From Lycorma delicatula (taxonomy: Eukaryota > Arthropoda > Insecta > Hemiptera > Fulgoridae), in the NCBI RefSeq assembly GCF_047948215.1, contig NC_134462.1:121108937-121172936 (forward strand): a stretch of DNA of 64,000 nt, in the 5' to 3' direction. Position 1 is the stretch's first letter. Every line of letters begins with the position of its first letter. The notes under the pieces were generated by a model. The model was not told where the DNA came from, ran no database searches, and worked only from the letters and a program-made list of their open reading frames with translations. The position numbers and the translations under genes were made by a program. Positions 26,990 through 38,934 of the stretch are shown here, piece after piece.

Positions 26990-28410
26990 TACATAAATAT
27001 AGATCTACATAAATCTTTAATTTATTTTCACACGTATAGAATCGTAACAATAAATGACTACTGAATCTGTAATTTTTAATAATTAAGAATGCTAATAAAT
27101 CAATATACTTGTTTCTAAGAATTAATATTTCTATTTATTATTCTGTTTTACTATATTCCCGGTGATTTCTGCTTCATAAAAAAGTTTTGTGGAATTTAAA
27201 TTAAAAACAAGGTTAAAATATTTATAGAGATGTATTTTAACCAAAAGCATAGATCTGTTCAAAAGTAATAAGTTTGGAAGAGGAAGTAAGGTAGATAAGT
27301 ACATTATTATAATTGCATTCTATTGCTCGGGTGCAGTTTAGTAGTCGTTTAATATATTTATACATACATATCTTTAATCTCACCGTTCCTTAAATTATAC
27401 CGGTCGAATCAGCGACCGAGTAATGTACGGGTTACCGAGTTTCAAAATATGTCTGTAACTTTTTTTATAAACGTAAATTTTAATTTTTGTTTAAATTGTT
27501 TTTCTTTTGAATTTTTAATATTTACTTATGTTTTGTTACGCCTTTTTTCTTTCATATTTTATCGTTAGGGACCGTTCACCTTTGAATTATTTTAATATTT
27601 TTTCCTTTATTAAAAACGTTTTTTTCCCTTGTATTCTATTCGTTTACCTGTAACTTTTTTGTCGTCAATTTACGTCGAATAAATCGAGTTTCATCAAGAG
27701 ACACGTAGAAGCTTGCTAGTTTCATATAAAGCGTTATTAAATTCGTAACCGGTTTTGTTTATTTCGTAATTTAAAATTTATTAGTACTTAATTTCAATAA
27801 AATTCCTTATACATAATTTCTGTGCTATATACACGGTGTTTTTTCTATTTGTTTCATAACCGTAAGATTTTGACTTTACTGAAATCAGACGTAACATTTC
27901 TTGAAATGTGTTTTCTTCTTTATTATCCCGAACGTACTGTCACTGTTCATTAGCGTAAAGCTTATCAAAATAAAGATAACATTTAACCGTTCAGATAAAA
28001 CCTTAACTGAAATTTCCTGTAGAAAAAGAAACTCTTGACTCAAATAAAAAGTTAATTTCTATTATAAAGCGATCCAGTTTATACGCAGTCTCTTCAGACT
28101 AAGGGAAAGCACGTACATATACAGACACGCACGTATACAAACACAAACATAAGATGGAGATCGTATTGCAAAATCTCCTTAATCTCATTAATCCAGAATA
28201 AAAACTTTGTTTAACAAAGAAGTAAAATGTAATAAAATAATTTAAATTTTCGCTTTAATTGTTATTTTATTTTGTACAAATTTTATTATTTATTATCTTC
28301 TGGATAACTTTATCCTTTTATTATTTCTATTTTCTTTTTCTTCTTTTGATTAAACCTTTTTAGTACTCGTATTTCCTTTCCGTTGTTTCTAGTACTTCAT
28401 TCTTTTCGAG
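26400..28410. other. AT-rich DNA with a (TA)n tract
   Basis: No gene seen. A (TA)n microsatellite lies at about 26948-26984. Confidence 0.5.
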
Positions 28411-28432
28411 ATCGTTTTGTTTAATTAAACAA

Positions 28433-29120
28433 CTAGTTAAATAATAATTGTTTTGTAAGTCTATTTTCACTCGTTCTATAAATTTGGCCAAAAAGTCTCC
28501 TTCTTCTTTTTCGCATTTCCGTTTTTCTATCTTTTACTTCTTCGTAAATTTCTGTGTTAGATAACCTTCCTGTGTTCTTTTGGGCCCAAAAACCGATTTT
28601 TCTTTCTTCTTTCAAAATATTTATTATATTTAAAAACTTTCTAAACGCTCGCTTCCATATAAGGCTTCTGGCCAAATTACTGCTTTTTAGTGTCGCAGTT
28701 TAGCTTTGTAACGCTTAATAATTTCTTATTGTAAATATCCGCTGTCAGTCTATAAGCTGTTTCAATTTTACGAATCCTACTTTTAATTTCTTCTTTTTCG
28801 AATACTGTTGGTGTAAGTAATACTGTTGAGCACTGTTGTTAAGTACTGTTGGTGTAAGTAATACTGGTGGTCTAAGTATCTTCACGAGATACTTAGATTT
28901 GCCTTGTTCAGTATTTTTTGTTCCTTTTCAAAGATTGTTTCTTCTACAGAATTCTTATGAATTCTTTTTTCATAGGACATTTTTAAACTTTTTTTTTTGC
29001 CGTTTTCTGCCGGTAATTGTAATTTAAATTTTGCTTCTTCTATAATTTTAGTTAGGATAACTACGTCGTTTGCAAAGGTTAAACGATTAATGGTTAATTT
29101 ATTTTTCGCGTTCCTAAATA
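28433..29120 (-). pseudogene. RTE-like LINE: end of reverse transcriptase and C-terminal tail
   Basis: From high to low coordinate the minus strand shows the reverse transcriptase catalytic box region 'LTFANDVVILTKIIEEAKF' (about 29090-29030; FADD has become FAND). This is followed by 'KMSYEK', 'YLVKILRP', a stretch with lost frame, and then the long open frame 28433-28675. That frame carries 'FWAQKNTGRLSNTEIYEEV' and 'EMRKRRRRLFGQIYR', the conserved post-RT tail of RTE-like/insect endonuclease-reverse transcriptases. A perfect 11-bp hairpin (28871-28897) interrupts the coding sequence. The 5' part is missing. Confidence 0.75.
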
Positions 29121-29353
29121 TACAGATTCTGAGATTCTATGTTTAACCGGTTAACTATTCCAGTTTCCTATCGCTTTTTCTACGGTAAATTATTTCTTAT
29201 GATTATGTATAATTCGATTACCTTTCTTAGAATCGAACTTATTAATTATTTAATGATATTTTGTTTTTACACCTCCTCTCCGGTTTTTTTTTAATATTTC
29301 ATTAATATATTTAATCAATTTGAATAATGTATCATTATTATTAAATATATATA

Positions 29354-30706
29354 AGGGTGATTCAAAAAAATACGGCAATACCTCTGGAGCTGATTCAATA
29401 GCTAAAAGTAGAAAAAACTTCATATAAAAATAAGGCCAAAACGCTTCGTGAGCGAGTTACGGATAGGTTTTCCCGGATTTTGGTTCTCCCACGGAAATTA
29501 AGACTTCCTGAAATTCTGGGAAGGTAATTTAAGAGGCGAATTTAGTTATTTCTTATGGATATTGACCTGAGAATATTAAAAAAATGGGTCACAGAACTGT
29601 ACCTCCATTAGTTTTTTAAGATATCTGACGTAAAACACAAATATTGGGGGTAAAAAGTAACACGTTTTTGGGTTCAAGTAAGAAAATTTTGTTAGGTGGT
29701 TAATTAAGTTGTATTTTGTTCAACCAGAAATGCAGAAAATGTAATTCTGAAAAGATTCACGTAAATTTCTTTAGAAAAAATTGTATACAGGATATTGAAA
29801 TTTAACTATATTAAAAAGCAAAACAGAATGAACTTGACAAAAGGATTTCAACAGCATGAAATAAATAATTTTTTTCATAAGTTACAAATAATAGCTGATC
29901 ATTTATTTACTACTTTTTTATCAGAATAATTCATTTATTTTCATAGGTTGGCGATATCAGAGGATCATCAATTAACTTTTTGAAACAGTGTTTGAATAAT
30001 CTTGATGGTGGTTTTTGTATTATATTAAGATATCTGTGAGATTCTGGGTACAATTCAGAAAACAGTTTTTACAAAATTTAGTGAAATTTTCTTCAATAAA
30101 TAATGGGAGACAATGCAAATATGTATTCATTTGAAGAGTAATGGACACGATATTAATTTACGGTAAAGAAAACAAGACTGGTATGGCTGCAGTTCAAGAC
30201 ATACTTAACCGCATCGAAGAGCACACATCTGATTCTTGTTTTTGTAATATAGTTAAATTTCAGTATTCTGATTCAGTGTTTTCTTAAGCAATTTACATGA
30301 ATCTTTTAAGAATTAAATTTTCTACGTTTCTAATAGAACAAATTACCACTCAATTTGTTATTTAACAAGGTTTTCTTACTTTGAACCCAAAAATGTGTTA
30401 CTTTTTATCCCCAATTTTTGTGTTTTACGTCAGATATCTTTAAAACTAATGAGGTACAGTTCTGGGACACATTTGTTTAATATTCTCAGGTCAAAACCAT
30501 AAGAAATAACTTAATTCGCCCCTTAATTTACAATCCCAGGATTTTTAGGAAATCTTCATTTCCACGGGGGAATCAAAATCCGGGAGAAATTTTCCCTAGC
30601 CGTAACTCTTTAACGAAGCGTTTTTGGGCCTATGTTTATATGTACCTTTTTCTTATTTTTAGCTTAGTATCAACTCCCGAGAGACTGCCGTATACTGAAG
30701 AGTTCT
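29354..30706. mobile_element. non-autonomous mariner-type element with ~430-bp inverted arms
   Basis: The left arm (29354-29800) and the right arm (30270-30706) are inverted copies over their whole length. Matching landmarks are 'tacggca' near each end, 'gcttcgt.a', 'cccggattttg', 'taagttatttcttatgg', 'cagaactgtacct' and 'gatatctgacgtaaaacac'. The middle (about 450 bp) has no transposase. The arms match in order and content those of the coding element at 45475-47836. The outermost bases of the two arms have diverged, so the exact ends and the TA duplication are inferred. Confidence 0.8.
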
Positions 30707-32190
30707 GAATAATTTTGCATATATATAATGTCAAATTGCCTAAATTATGTTTTTAATATTCGTTTATTTTATTAATTCACAATCATAATATACAAAAACT
30801 AACGTAATTTATTAACAATTTCCGGTGATCTTGTCCTATTTATTAATTAATAAATTATATCGGTTAGCGATCGCATATCCATTACTGATCGTCGATAAAG
30901 GATTATAAACAGATTAGTATGTATCGATTATGAGTGGGTGTGTTCTGGTCGGAATTTTGATTACAACGCTTTTGGATAGTTAGATGGCAGTAGTAACCGG
31001 TTAGTAGCAATTTTGTTATGTTTGTAGCGTTTTCATCGTCGTTCGTTGTCGTAACTTAACTATCCAGCAGGCAGCGGTCTGGTACGGGTACTGCCAAAAT
31101 TACGGTCGGGTCCACCGTCGTTCGGAGTCGCAATAATTTGCATGCAAATTAGAACAACAGAGCAGTTACACACACAATAATATATTGATTGACGGATTAC
31201 TGTGGGATTACCTAACAAAATGCCAATCAATTATTTTGGAATTGTTTGCTTTATACGAGACACATCTGCCCCCTTCCTATTATACTGCAGTACGTTTAAA
31301 TATATTTTATTCTCCGTTTTCATATGTTTTTCGCCGTTTTCGCGCGTCGTGTGTTGTTGTTACATATGCCAAATCGTCAGAACGCCGGTTAGGCTGTAAC
31401 AGTCATATTTACAACTTTATTTTTCATGGGGTGATATATGGACTCGTTAAAAAAACGAAGGTATTTTGGTGTTAAGTGTTTAAAGGGGTGATGAGTTTGT
31501 TTTATATACCTATTAACATTTTTATGCAAATGTACGATAAAAAATAAATTATTTTTCCGTAATAATCGTTTTTAACGCTTTCCCAGAAAAAAAATTATTG
31601 AATTTTTGGATGTTCTTTTACAGGGGAAGGAGACTAAACAATTATTTTTAGAATGCTTATTATTACTTTCAATTTTTATAATTTTTTTTTTTTATCCGAA
31701 TAAAATAAAGCGTAAAGAATTAGCTAAGTTATTAAAACAAAATATCAAAGAAAAATGCCAAGAAGTGTTCTCTAATAAATCAGTTGCCTGTTTTAAGTAT
31801 TAAATAAATATTAACATATAATCTAAAGGAATCAGTAAAAATAAATATTAAGACAAAAGTAAATTAAAAATAATATGCCGAATATTTCAGGAAGTTCTAC
31901 CATATCTCTGGTGTTGTCTTCTCGTAAAAATAATGAAGATATTCAAATAAATATAACTTGAAAATGATTCTTTTAGTATGGTAACTAAATATTTATGTTG
32001 TTTTTCCTTGATTTGTATAAATAATCATCGGCTTATCGTCTTCTATTCTTATTACTTTTATTTCTTTACATTCATTTCCGTTCCATTATTTTGTCATATT
32101 GTCTTCTAATTTTGAAATCATTTGTTGAATAACATTTTCAACCTCCTCTAAATTCTAAATAAAAATTAAAAAAAAAAAACATGTTATATG
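30707..32190. other. non-coding DNA with a GC-richer patch
   Basis: No supported gene. 30930-31150 is richer in G+C and CpG than the surroundings and contains the 18-bp palindrome at 31134-31151. Open frames at 31185-31475 and 31606-31803 have no recognisable domain. Confidence 0.4.
31134..31151. promoter_or_regulatory. perfect 18-bp palindrome with double octamer motif
   Basis: TAATTTGCATGCAAATTA is identical to its own complement and contains the POU-family octamer ATTTGCAT/ATGCAAAT in both directions plus flanking TAAT homeodomain cores. A regulatory role is inferred only from the motif. Confidence 0.35.
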
Positions 32191-32191
32191 C

Positions 32192-32342
32192 GACCGGGGC
32201 GGTCAAGCGGTTAACTCGTCGTCGCAAATCTATTGTGTGAGAGCTGAACTTCAAAATTGAACGTTCTGAGGTTGAAATCCTAGCTAGTTGCTTTTATACG
32301 AATTTGAATACTAGACGGTGGTTACCGGTGTAGTTTGGCGGT
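32192..32342 (+). mobile_element. SINE type A, 5' half (interrupted copy)
   Basis: tRNA-like head 'ggcggtcaagcggttaactcg' with B box 'gaggttgaaatcc', followed by 'gaatttgaatactaga' and 'ggttaccggtg'. The copy stops at AGTTTGGCGGT (32332-32342), where a LINE is inserted, and its 3' half resumes at 33928. Confidence 0.75.
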
Positions 32343-33597
32343 ATTTTATTTATTTTTTTTTTTTTTTGTTTTCCGAAGGTGGAGGAAAAGTTCTGCCAGC
32401 CGCCGTCAGGCCCGCTCTAATGGCAAGTGCGGAGCTCTCACCCGCTAAAAAACCTCCCCCTCTAGTCACGCAGGGGACAGACCTAATCCATACGGTATGT
32501 ACACAGCCCCTGCGCAACCACTAGGGCGCTGTTGTCACCGAATTAGAATATCCAGTGCGACGTCCCCAGGGGATCATCGGCGAACGACTACTCTGAGGAG
32601 CCCCCGCCGTCCTACCCCTTAAGGCTGGCCGCCCGTAGCCGTCCGGCATCGGTCTTTCCGCCTCAGGTCAACTGCAGTCTTCCAGTCTGCCTGCCCCTCT
32701 CCAACGCTGCCTTGTTTCTAATTATGGCTGACACCGCAGTCGTCACTCTCGTCCAAGCCTCTCCGTCACCTAATATCACATTACATTATCCACGTTTATT
32801 GCGCCGTGACTCATCATGGTAGCCCTCAAATCTCTCCACCTCGTGCATGAAAACATTACGTTTTCTGTCGTATCCTGCTCACCACAATCACAGCAGCATG
32901 TCGTGGTACTCCTACTCATACGGTACAAGTAATCTTTAAAGCAACCGTGCCCTAATAGAAACCGGGTGAGCTCGTAATTGGTATCACCGTACTTCCGCTC
33001 TACCCATCTCCTGACGTCACTGATGAGCCGGTGTGTCCACCGTCCAGTCTCCGCCGCATTCCTCCTGTCGTTCCAGGCTCATCTCATCTACAGCCACTTT
33101 TCTTTCACTCCCCGAAGCAATAGAATGTTTCATCCTGGCCTGCAGATCAATTGGTGGCACACCAGCTATGACTGACGCCGCTTCTGTACTTATGCGATAC
33201 CCTGCGATAACCCGCAGATTGAGCCGTCGTTGTTGGTTCAACAACCTTCTCCTGTTGCGTGCCCTATCAAGAGCACCAACCCAAACAGACGCTCCGTAGA
33301 GCACTACTGAAGAGTATACACTGGACAGTAGCCTCGTCTTCGCTGTCTTGGGGCCACCCATACTGCTCATCAACCTTGTCAAGGCTTGGACAACCCGCTC
33401 GCCCTTTCTGACAGCTTCCTCAACATGTATGGAGAAAGACCTGTGCCTGTCTATCCAAATCCTCAGATACTTCGCCGCCGGACTGGGTACACAAACGTTT
33501 CACCCACCCGGAATCGAATGGACTCAGTCTCCGGCATCCTGTCATGACAACCACTTTCACTTTATCACTGCCATCCTCAGTCCATTAGTGGTCAGCC
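32343..33597 (-). mobile_element. 5'-truncated non-LTR retrotransposon (R1-like)
   Basis: The element lies on the minus strand: its poly(A) tail appears as the T-rich tract 32343-32367, and its coding part extends up to about 33590. It is flanked by the direct repeat AGTTTGGCGGT (32332-32342 and 33598-33608), a plausible target-site duplication. Only the downstream part of ORF2 is present, as usual for 5' truncation during target-primed reverse transcription. G+C content is clearly higher than in the host DNA. Confidence 0.85.
32750..33550 (-). pseudogene. LINE ORF2 C-terminal part after the RT catalytic core
   Basis: Reading on the minus strand: 'ESIRFRVGETFVYP' near 33530, then 'KYLRIWIDRHRSFSIHVEEA' (about 33475-33420) with 'ALTRLMSSMGGPKTAKTRLL'. 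The open frame 33017-33382 continues with 'SVVLYGASVWVGAL', 'RRLNLRVIAGYRISTEAASV' and 'IAGVPPIDLQA'. After a frame change come 'ELTRFLLGHGCFKDYL' and a zinc-like 'CCCDCG...VMFSC'. This order (thumb region, VLYGA, R-x-YRT/S-T-x-AA, AG-PPI, GHG-F, cysteine motif) is that of R1/LOA-group LINE ORF2. Plus-strand frames here are antisense shadows. Confidence 0.85.
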
Positions 33598-33610
33598 AGT
33601 TTGGCGGTCT

Positions 33611-33913
33611 TTCTTTCTTTCTTTTTCCTGTTTAGCCTCCGGTAACTACCGTTTAGATAATTCTTCAGAGGATGAATGAGGATGATATGTATGAGTGTAA
33701 ATGAAGTGTAGTCTTGTACATTCTCAGTTCGACCATTCCTGAGATGTGTGGTTAATTGAAACCCAACCACCAAAGAACACCGGTATCCACAATCTAGTAT
33801 TCAAATCCGTGTAAAAATAACTGGCTTTACTAGGACTTGAACGCTGTAACTCTCGACTTCCAAATCAGCTGATTTGGGAAGACGCGTTAACCACTAGACC
33901 AACCCGGTGGGTT
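33611..33913 (-). mobile_element. SINE type A, full length, minus strand
   Basis: Complete copy with head (33913 down to about 33830: 'ggttggtctagtggttaacg', B box 'gttcaagtcc'), body and A-rich tail (the 'tttctttctttctttttcc' complement at 33611). It is bounded on both sides by the 14-bp direct repeat CAGTTTGGCGGTCT (33597-33610 and 33914-33927), a clear target-site duplication. It inserted at the same sequence the LINE had duplicated. Confidence 0.85.
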
Positions 33914-33927
33914 CAGTTTGGCGGTCT

Positions 33928-34022
33928 GGGTTCAGTTAACTACACGTCTCACTAACGATCAGTTTGTGTTAGTACAAGACTAAACCTCATTTTCATGTCG
34001 TACATATTATCCTCATCTCATT
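33928..34022 (+). mobile_element. SINE type A, 3' half of the interrupted copy
   Basis: 'ttcagttaactacacgtctc', 'agtacaagactaaacctc' and 'tacatattatcctcat' continue the plus-strand SINE that began at 32192. The intervening 1.6 kb consists of the LINE and the minus-strand SINE. Confidence 0.7.
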
Positions 34023-34089
34023 TGGCCGTGTGACAAGGTTGCATGTTGTTCACTAATTGAACAGATTGCAACGTACACATTAGGAAAAA

Positions 34090-34321
34090 AAATAAATAAT
34101 TTATATGGTTGGCACCTTCTTCTTACTGACTGATTTTGTTCTTTTAAAAATCTTTTTATAGCATCTTCGATGTACGTATTAAACCAAATCGATGATATGC
34201 AGCAACCTTGTCTTATTCCTTTTTCTTCGTTAAACCACTCAGTTTTAACATTCTTACTTTCATATATTCGTTTTTTTTGGAACTTCAACGAAAGACTTTT
34301 TTTTAATTTTTTGTTATACAT
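34090..34321 (-). pseudogene. LINE reverse transcriptase fragment
   Basis: The minus-strand frame contains 'VKTEWFNEEKGIRQGCCISS' followed by 'IWFNTYIEDAIKRF'. This corresponds to the conserved G-(V/I)-RQG-C-x-S-P-x-LFN block (RT domain 4/5 region) of RTE/CR1-like endonuclease-reverse transcriptases. Only about 75 codons are recognisable. It abuts the SINE on its lower side. Confidence 0.65.
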
Positions 34322-34674
34322 TTTAAGCTTATTTTGCTGTTTCTGAAGCGTAATTATGTTCGCTATAAATTCGCTATATCTCTCTCTTTCTCACTCTCAC
34401 TCCCTCTATATATATTTTTTCTTTTCAGAATATATTACTATATACATCATTTTAAAAATGTATTCTCTAATTTAATGAAGGAAATTCAATTGAATTATTT
34501 ACATGACGGGAAACTTATTTTAACAACCGACAGGGCTCGAAGTAGATTTTGTGTTAAACCAAAATTATTTTTTTCTTTCTTTTTTTTATTTAATTTTTTG
34601 TTTCCATTCACTCCGTTAAAGTGAAAAGATCGGTGGGATAAGGTATTAAATTTCAGATTAATTTTAGGTTAGAT

Positions 34675-34762
34675 GATTGGCCGCTTTGAGCCGTGACGTC
34701 ACAGCCCGCTACCAAATTGAAAAGTGGAAATGAGGCGTATTGAAGCGAAGAATACCGGAAGT
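34675..34762. promoter_or_regulatory. CCAAT / CRE / ETS motif cluster
   Basis: Within 90 bp lie GATTGG (34675-34680, inverted CCAAT), the full CRE palindrome TGACGTCA (34694-34701) and ACCGGAAGT (34754-34762, consensus ETS). They sit in a local G+C-rich patch amid AT-rich DNA. The combination resembles a TATA-less promoter, but no downstream exon was recognised, so function is inferred. Confidence 0.35.
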
Positions 34763-34799
34763 ACGGTTTGAAAAGTGTGCTTCCTTCAGTTTACTTTAG

Positions 34800-35608
34800 A
34801 TAACATTCTTTCAATATAGCGTACCATCCTTCATCATCATCTTCTTCAGTGTCATTTATACCTTTCTTTGCTCAAACTGCTTTCAAATTTTTTAATTTTT
34901 TTTTTTATTAAAAAACTTCGTTTTTTTATGTACGTTAGCTATATAATATTTTATATTATATTTTGACTATATTATTTTCTGACTAAATTATTTTAACTCA
35001 AATATTCTTTTAAAATTAAATACTGTATTTTATAAATGTATGATCTCATTCTGTTCATCTCGGAATTGTCGAACTTACTGGTATTTACCAGTTCTTAGCA
35101 TATTTTAGAACGGATATCCGCCGTAGCAATACAAAAATATGTTCTATATAAGAATTATTTATATATTCTATTTATAAATCTTCCAATAAATTGACTATAT
35201 TAATTATATAACTATATTACCGGCGTTTACTCTATTTTGAAAATAACTACGAATCAAATTATAAGCTGCTAAAGTTGTAATTTTTAAATGCGTTACAATT
35301 TAAATTAAACAAGGTATTACATCACTTTGCATTAGCGTATTAAACCGGTAGTATGTAATCTTCATTCCTATAAAGTAAATATTATTTTATATGACCTTCG
35401 ATATGTATACATATTCAAGGTCCAAGGATCTTGGATATGAGAGTAAAGATAAGGAATTTCGGGATATGTTCTACAAGTGAATATAAAGAAAAAAGTCCAT
35501 ATAAATGTGGATCGAGAAATATTTCGCGTTCAAGTTGTAGCTTGCAAAAATTTTGCCTTGATTTCTGCTTTGAGAGTAAAATAACCTTATTAAAATTCGT
35601 CAAACTTA
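34800..35608. other. AT-rich DNA, nothing recognised
   Basis: No gene or repeat family identified. The open frames at 35415-35603 and 35431-35745 overlap on opposite strands and run into the SINE, so they are not supported as genes. Confidence 0.4.
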
Positions 35609-35610
35609 AA

Positions 35611-35926
35611 TCTCCGTGGCGGATCCGTAGCGTCTCGGTCTTTCATCCGAAGGTCCCGGATTGGAATCCCGTTCATTTTTTAAACGCTGCAAATTTCCAT
35701 TTTCGTATTCTCCCGTGCAAGCTTCTTTGTAAGCTTCTGCGGTGAATTACTTCATCAGCTCCTCCAAAATAGGGGTAAATTTGATGATTCGTTCTATACA
35801 GGAACGGTCGACCTGAGACTGTACAAGACTACGCTTCATTTACACTCTTACATATTATTCTCATTCATCCTCTGAAGTAATACCTTAACCGTGGTTCCGA
35901 AGGCTAAACAGAAAATAAAAGAAAGT
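35611..35926 (+). mobile_element. SINE with head type B, near full length
   Basis: Head 'ctccgtggcggatccgtag' with B-box region 'cccggattggaatcccg', then 'ctgcaaatttccattttcg' and a middle region around 'tcagctcctccaaaatagg'. The 3' part 'ggtcgacctgagactgtaca' is shared with the type A SINE at 7546-7846. It ends in an A-rich tail near 35926. Confidence 0.75.
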
Positions 35927-35929
35927 TTA

Positions 35930-38900
35930 AAGGGTTAGTAGAATGTAGAAACAATGAGATTTACAATGTTTTGAATTTCCCGGTGACAAATGAAGATATC
36001 ACATTGATTTTTTGATATCTGTAATTTTCATGAGAATACATAAAAACATTTCTAGATTAAAAGCGTAAAATCGATTTTTGAATTTTGTTGAAACCCGGTT
36101 ATTTTTTTTATTTTTCTGTGTCAAAAGACGATATCAACTTGATTTTTGGTGTGTGTATAATCTTCACGAAAATATCTAAAATAATTTCTAGATTTTTTAA
36201 ATTTAAGCTTGAAATGGGGTGAGGAAAGGTAAAAAAATTTCGATCAATGACAAATGATGAGCCTGGCAAATACTCTTCATAAATATCTTAAAACAGTTTT
36301 CGGGTTTGTTGAATTTTATTATTTTAAGCGATAAAAAAACAAAAATCGTTTTTAACATTTTACCGGTTTGTGCTACAGCGCTATTGAATCAATGTTTATG
36401 AGATTTGGTAACATTGCGACGGTAATTTATGGTTATAATTTTGATTATGTATTTCACGAGCGAAACCGGTGACGGGAAGTCCAAAAACCGGTTAGTGGGT
36501 CCTGTAGTAGCCAAGCTGTAGCTCTGGAGAAATTGCAGTACACCGACAGTTTTTATAAATTGATATTTAAGTTTATATAAATTTTTATTTATTATTATTA
36601 TTCTCACAAGCATGATTTTAATGAATGAATTGGGTCTAGGAATAGAGCTCCCTGACTAAACTGGATTGCCGAGCGAAGCGAGCCCTCGCCGGATAAACAT
36701 CCCCTGACCGCAACGGGAAATGCAAGTAACCGTATATCGCGGGCAGAGGGCTACGGGGGTGCCAATATATACATATTTACTAAATATATGTATATATAAG
36801 GAATGGATAAAGCCTGTGGAAGATATTACAAAAAGGAAGATGTCATGGATTCATCAAATACTGCTTTTAGAGGAAGAACGAGGAATGAAAAAAGGAAGAG
36901 TAAGAAAATGGAACTAATATGTTCTCCGATACGTTAAGAAGAATAAGGTAAAGAAAGTCCCTCAGAATTGAGATTGATTCAGACAGTTGATTCCTGAATT
37001 AGGACAGGAATCAACTTTACTGAAGAAGAGTAACACAGTCATCTAGTTTTTGGGCTTCACGGACGATATTCAGATGTAAAAATGTGGTGATATCCCGTCT
37101 TCCTGTTCAGGGACATCTGAGAAAATTGAAGTAAAAAGAAGAAAATATGCTAGTGAATTCTTACTAATATTGTACTTTTAAAAGAAAATTAAATTCGTAA
37201 AACGGGATTAGTAGTTTTTTTTTTTTTGTCTTTCTACAACGTTATTAAATTAGTAATTATCTTAAGTTATTGTGAAAGCTGATTCACAAAAATAAAGAAA
37301 AAGGGTAAACTTAAATGTAGGTCAATAATAAAATTTAATAAAAATTTTAAAAAAGAAGGTAAAGAGTGATTTGAGAAACAAAATCCCTGGAAGCAGAAAA
37401 CTAACTATACGTATCACCGCCCTATGTGATACTAAATCCGACGTAAGCAGGCATGTCACGTTGACTGGAGTCTGTCATCTGACAAGTGTAATTCCCCTAC
37501 TTAAACTAATATACATAACCCTAAAGGCTTGCTTTTGCTGTAATGTTCTGTACCAACAGTACAAGGGTGTGATTGTGTTAAAGCCTTCTTTCATTATCTC
37601 CTAATTTATTTACATTTCGCTTGAACCTCTGATGTACTTTCCTTTTACGCCGCTCGGTGTTACGGGATTTTTTTTATTTATTTTAAAGGCTTATCCTTAT
37701 TTATTTCTCACGTTTCTAATTTTATAATTCTTTATTAAATATGGTTATATTCTAAAACTCTGCCTAAATAAGTAATTTCTTTTTTTGTTTATGTTAATAA
37801 AAAAGCTGACAACAAACTTGTAATACGTTTCTGGCAGACAAATAATTGTACGTATAAAAAGTTACCTAAGTATTTTTTTGGGGGATGCGGTTGTATTAGA
37901 ATAAAGTTTATTGTAATAATATTATTAAAAGTTATTAGTAATATTTTATTATTATTTAAATAAAAATTATTATTAATTTAATATTATTAATAAAATATTA
38001 AATGTTATTAATATTTTAATAATATTATTACTATTATTAAAAGTTTGAATAAACCAAAAAATGTTTTGACAATTTCAAGAGTTAATGTTTTTAAATTTTA
38101 ATCGGTTCCCCTGCCACCAGTATTTCCTCAAAGTATTTTTTGGGTTCGCTTTCACTATTCCAGGAAGACATTTTAAAAAATTCGGTTAAAAAATATGCGA
38201 TAAATAAATAGATAATAAATATGCGATAAAAAGATACCTTTTTCGATTTTTGTGGAAGGAGGAATTTAAGGGCAAAATTCTTTTAAAAAAGATAAACTAA
38301 GTTTAAACGCTTGTACTTATTTATGTTGAACTCTGTCTTATGTGTAATCTGTATTTATCACTTACTATTGATATTACGTCACTTTATATTGATATCGCTG
38401 TTTGCTTGGTTGTAATTTGAACATTTTAAATCGATGAACTGTAATTATATAAACATTCTAAATTGTCAACAAGCTCTCAGTATCCTGATCGAGCCGCGGA
38501 ACCCGCGACAATATAATCTTGGTTTACAACTGGTCCAAGGGGCAGTGAAATACGGATCTTATGGGTGTCGTATCGCAAACTTTTATCCAAAGTAGGTTTT
38601 TCACGTATTTTATTCCTCTAAGGTAGGTAAAATAATTTCTGAAGTTGTTTTTATTCTAATTAAACCTCCCTCCCACTGTTAAAGGTGTTGGAGTAAATAA
38701 ACTCGTTTATCTTTTTTGAGATTTCTGGACCAAAATCACTTTCTTGTACTAAATAAATGATTCCACTACAGAGTATGTCATTTTGGTTATTTATTGGACA
38801 ATTTCAAACAGGGATGAGAAATAATAAGCTTAATGTTTTTTTTTTTAATTTTTTCATCTGTTATCGATTTGGTTAATATCATCAAACCGATTAATCGGTT

Positions 38901-38930
38901 TTTCTTTTTGTTTGTTAGCAACCCGCAGGT
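35930..38930. other. 3 kb without recognisable genes; probable repeat debris
   Basis: 35930-36400 has the style of dispersed repeat sequence with degenerate repeated phrases ('acgatatcaacttgattttt', 'gatatcacattgatttttt'). 36640-36760 is G+C-rich and includes 'gccgagcgaagcgagccc', similar to the block in the 24-kb foldback element. A 12-bp hairpin lies at 36985-37016. 37918-38043 is an almost pure A/T tract of ATT/TAA repeats. 38470-38580 is another G+C-rich patch of unknown nature. Confidence 0.4.
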
Positions 38931-38934
38931 TGGT

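Noticed and set aside
33033..33635. Plus-strand frames of 88 and 95 codons
   Set aside because: Antisense shadows of the LINE ORF2 on the minus strand, which has the clear reverse transcriptase tail motifs.
37918..38043. ATT/TAA tract as an origin or matrix attachment site
   Set aside because: Only base composition supports it; such tracts are frequent in this AT-rich DNA.
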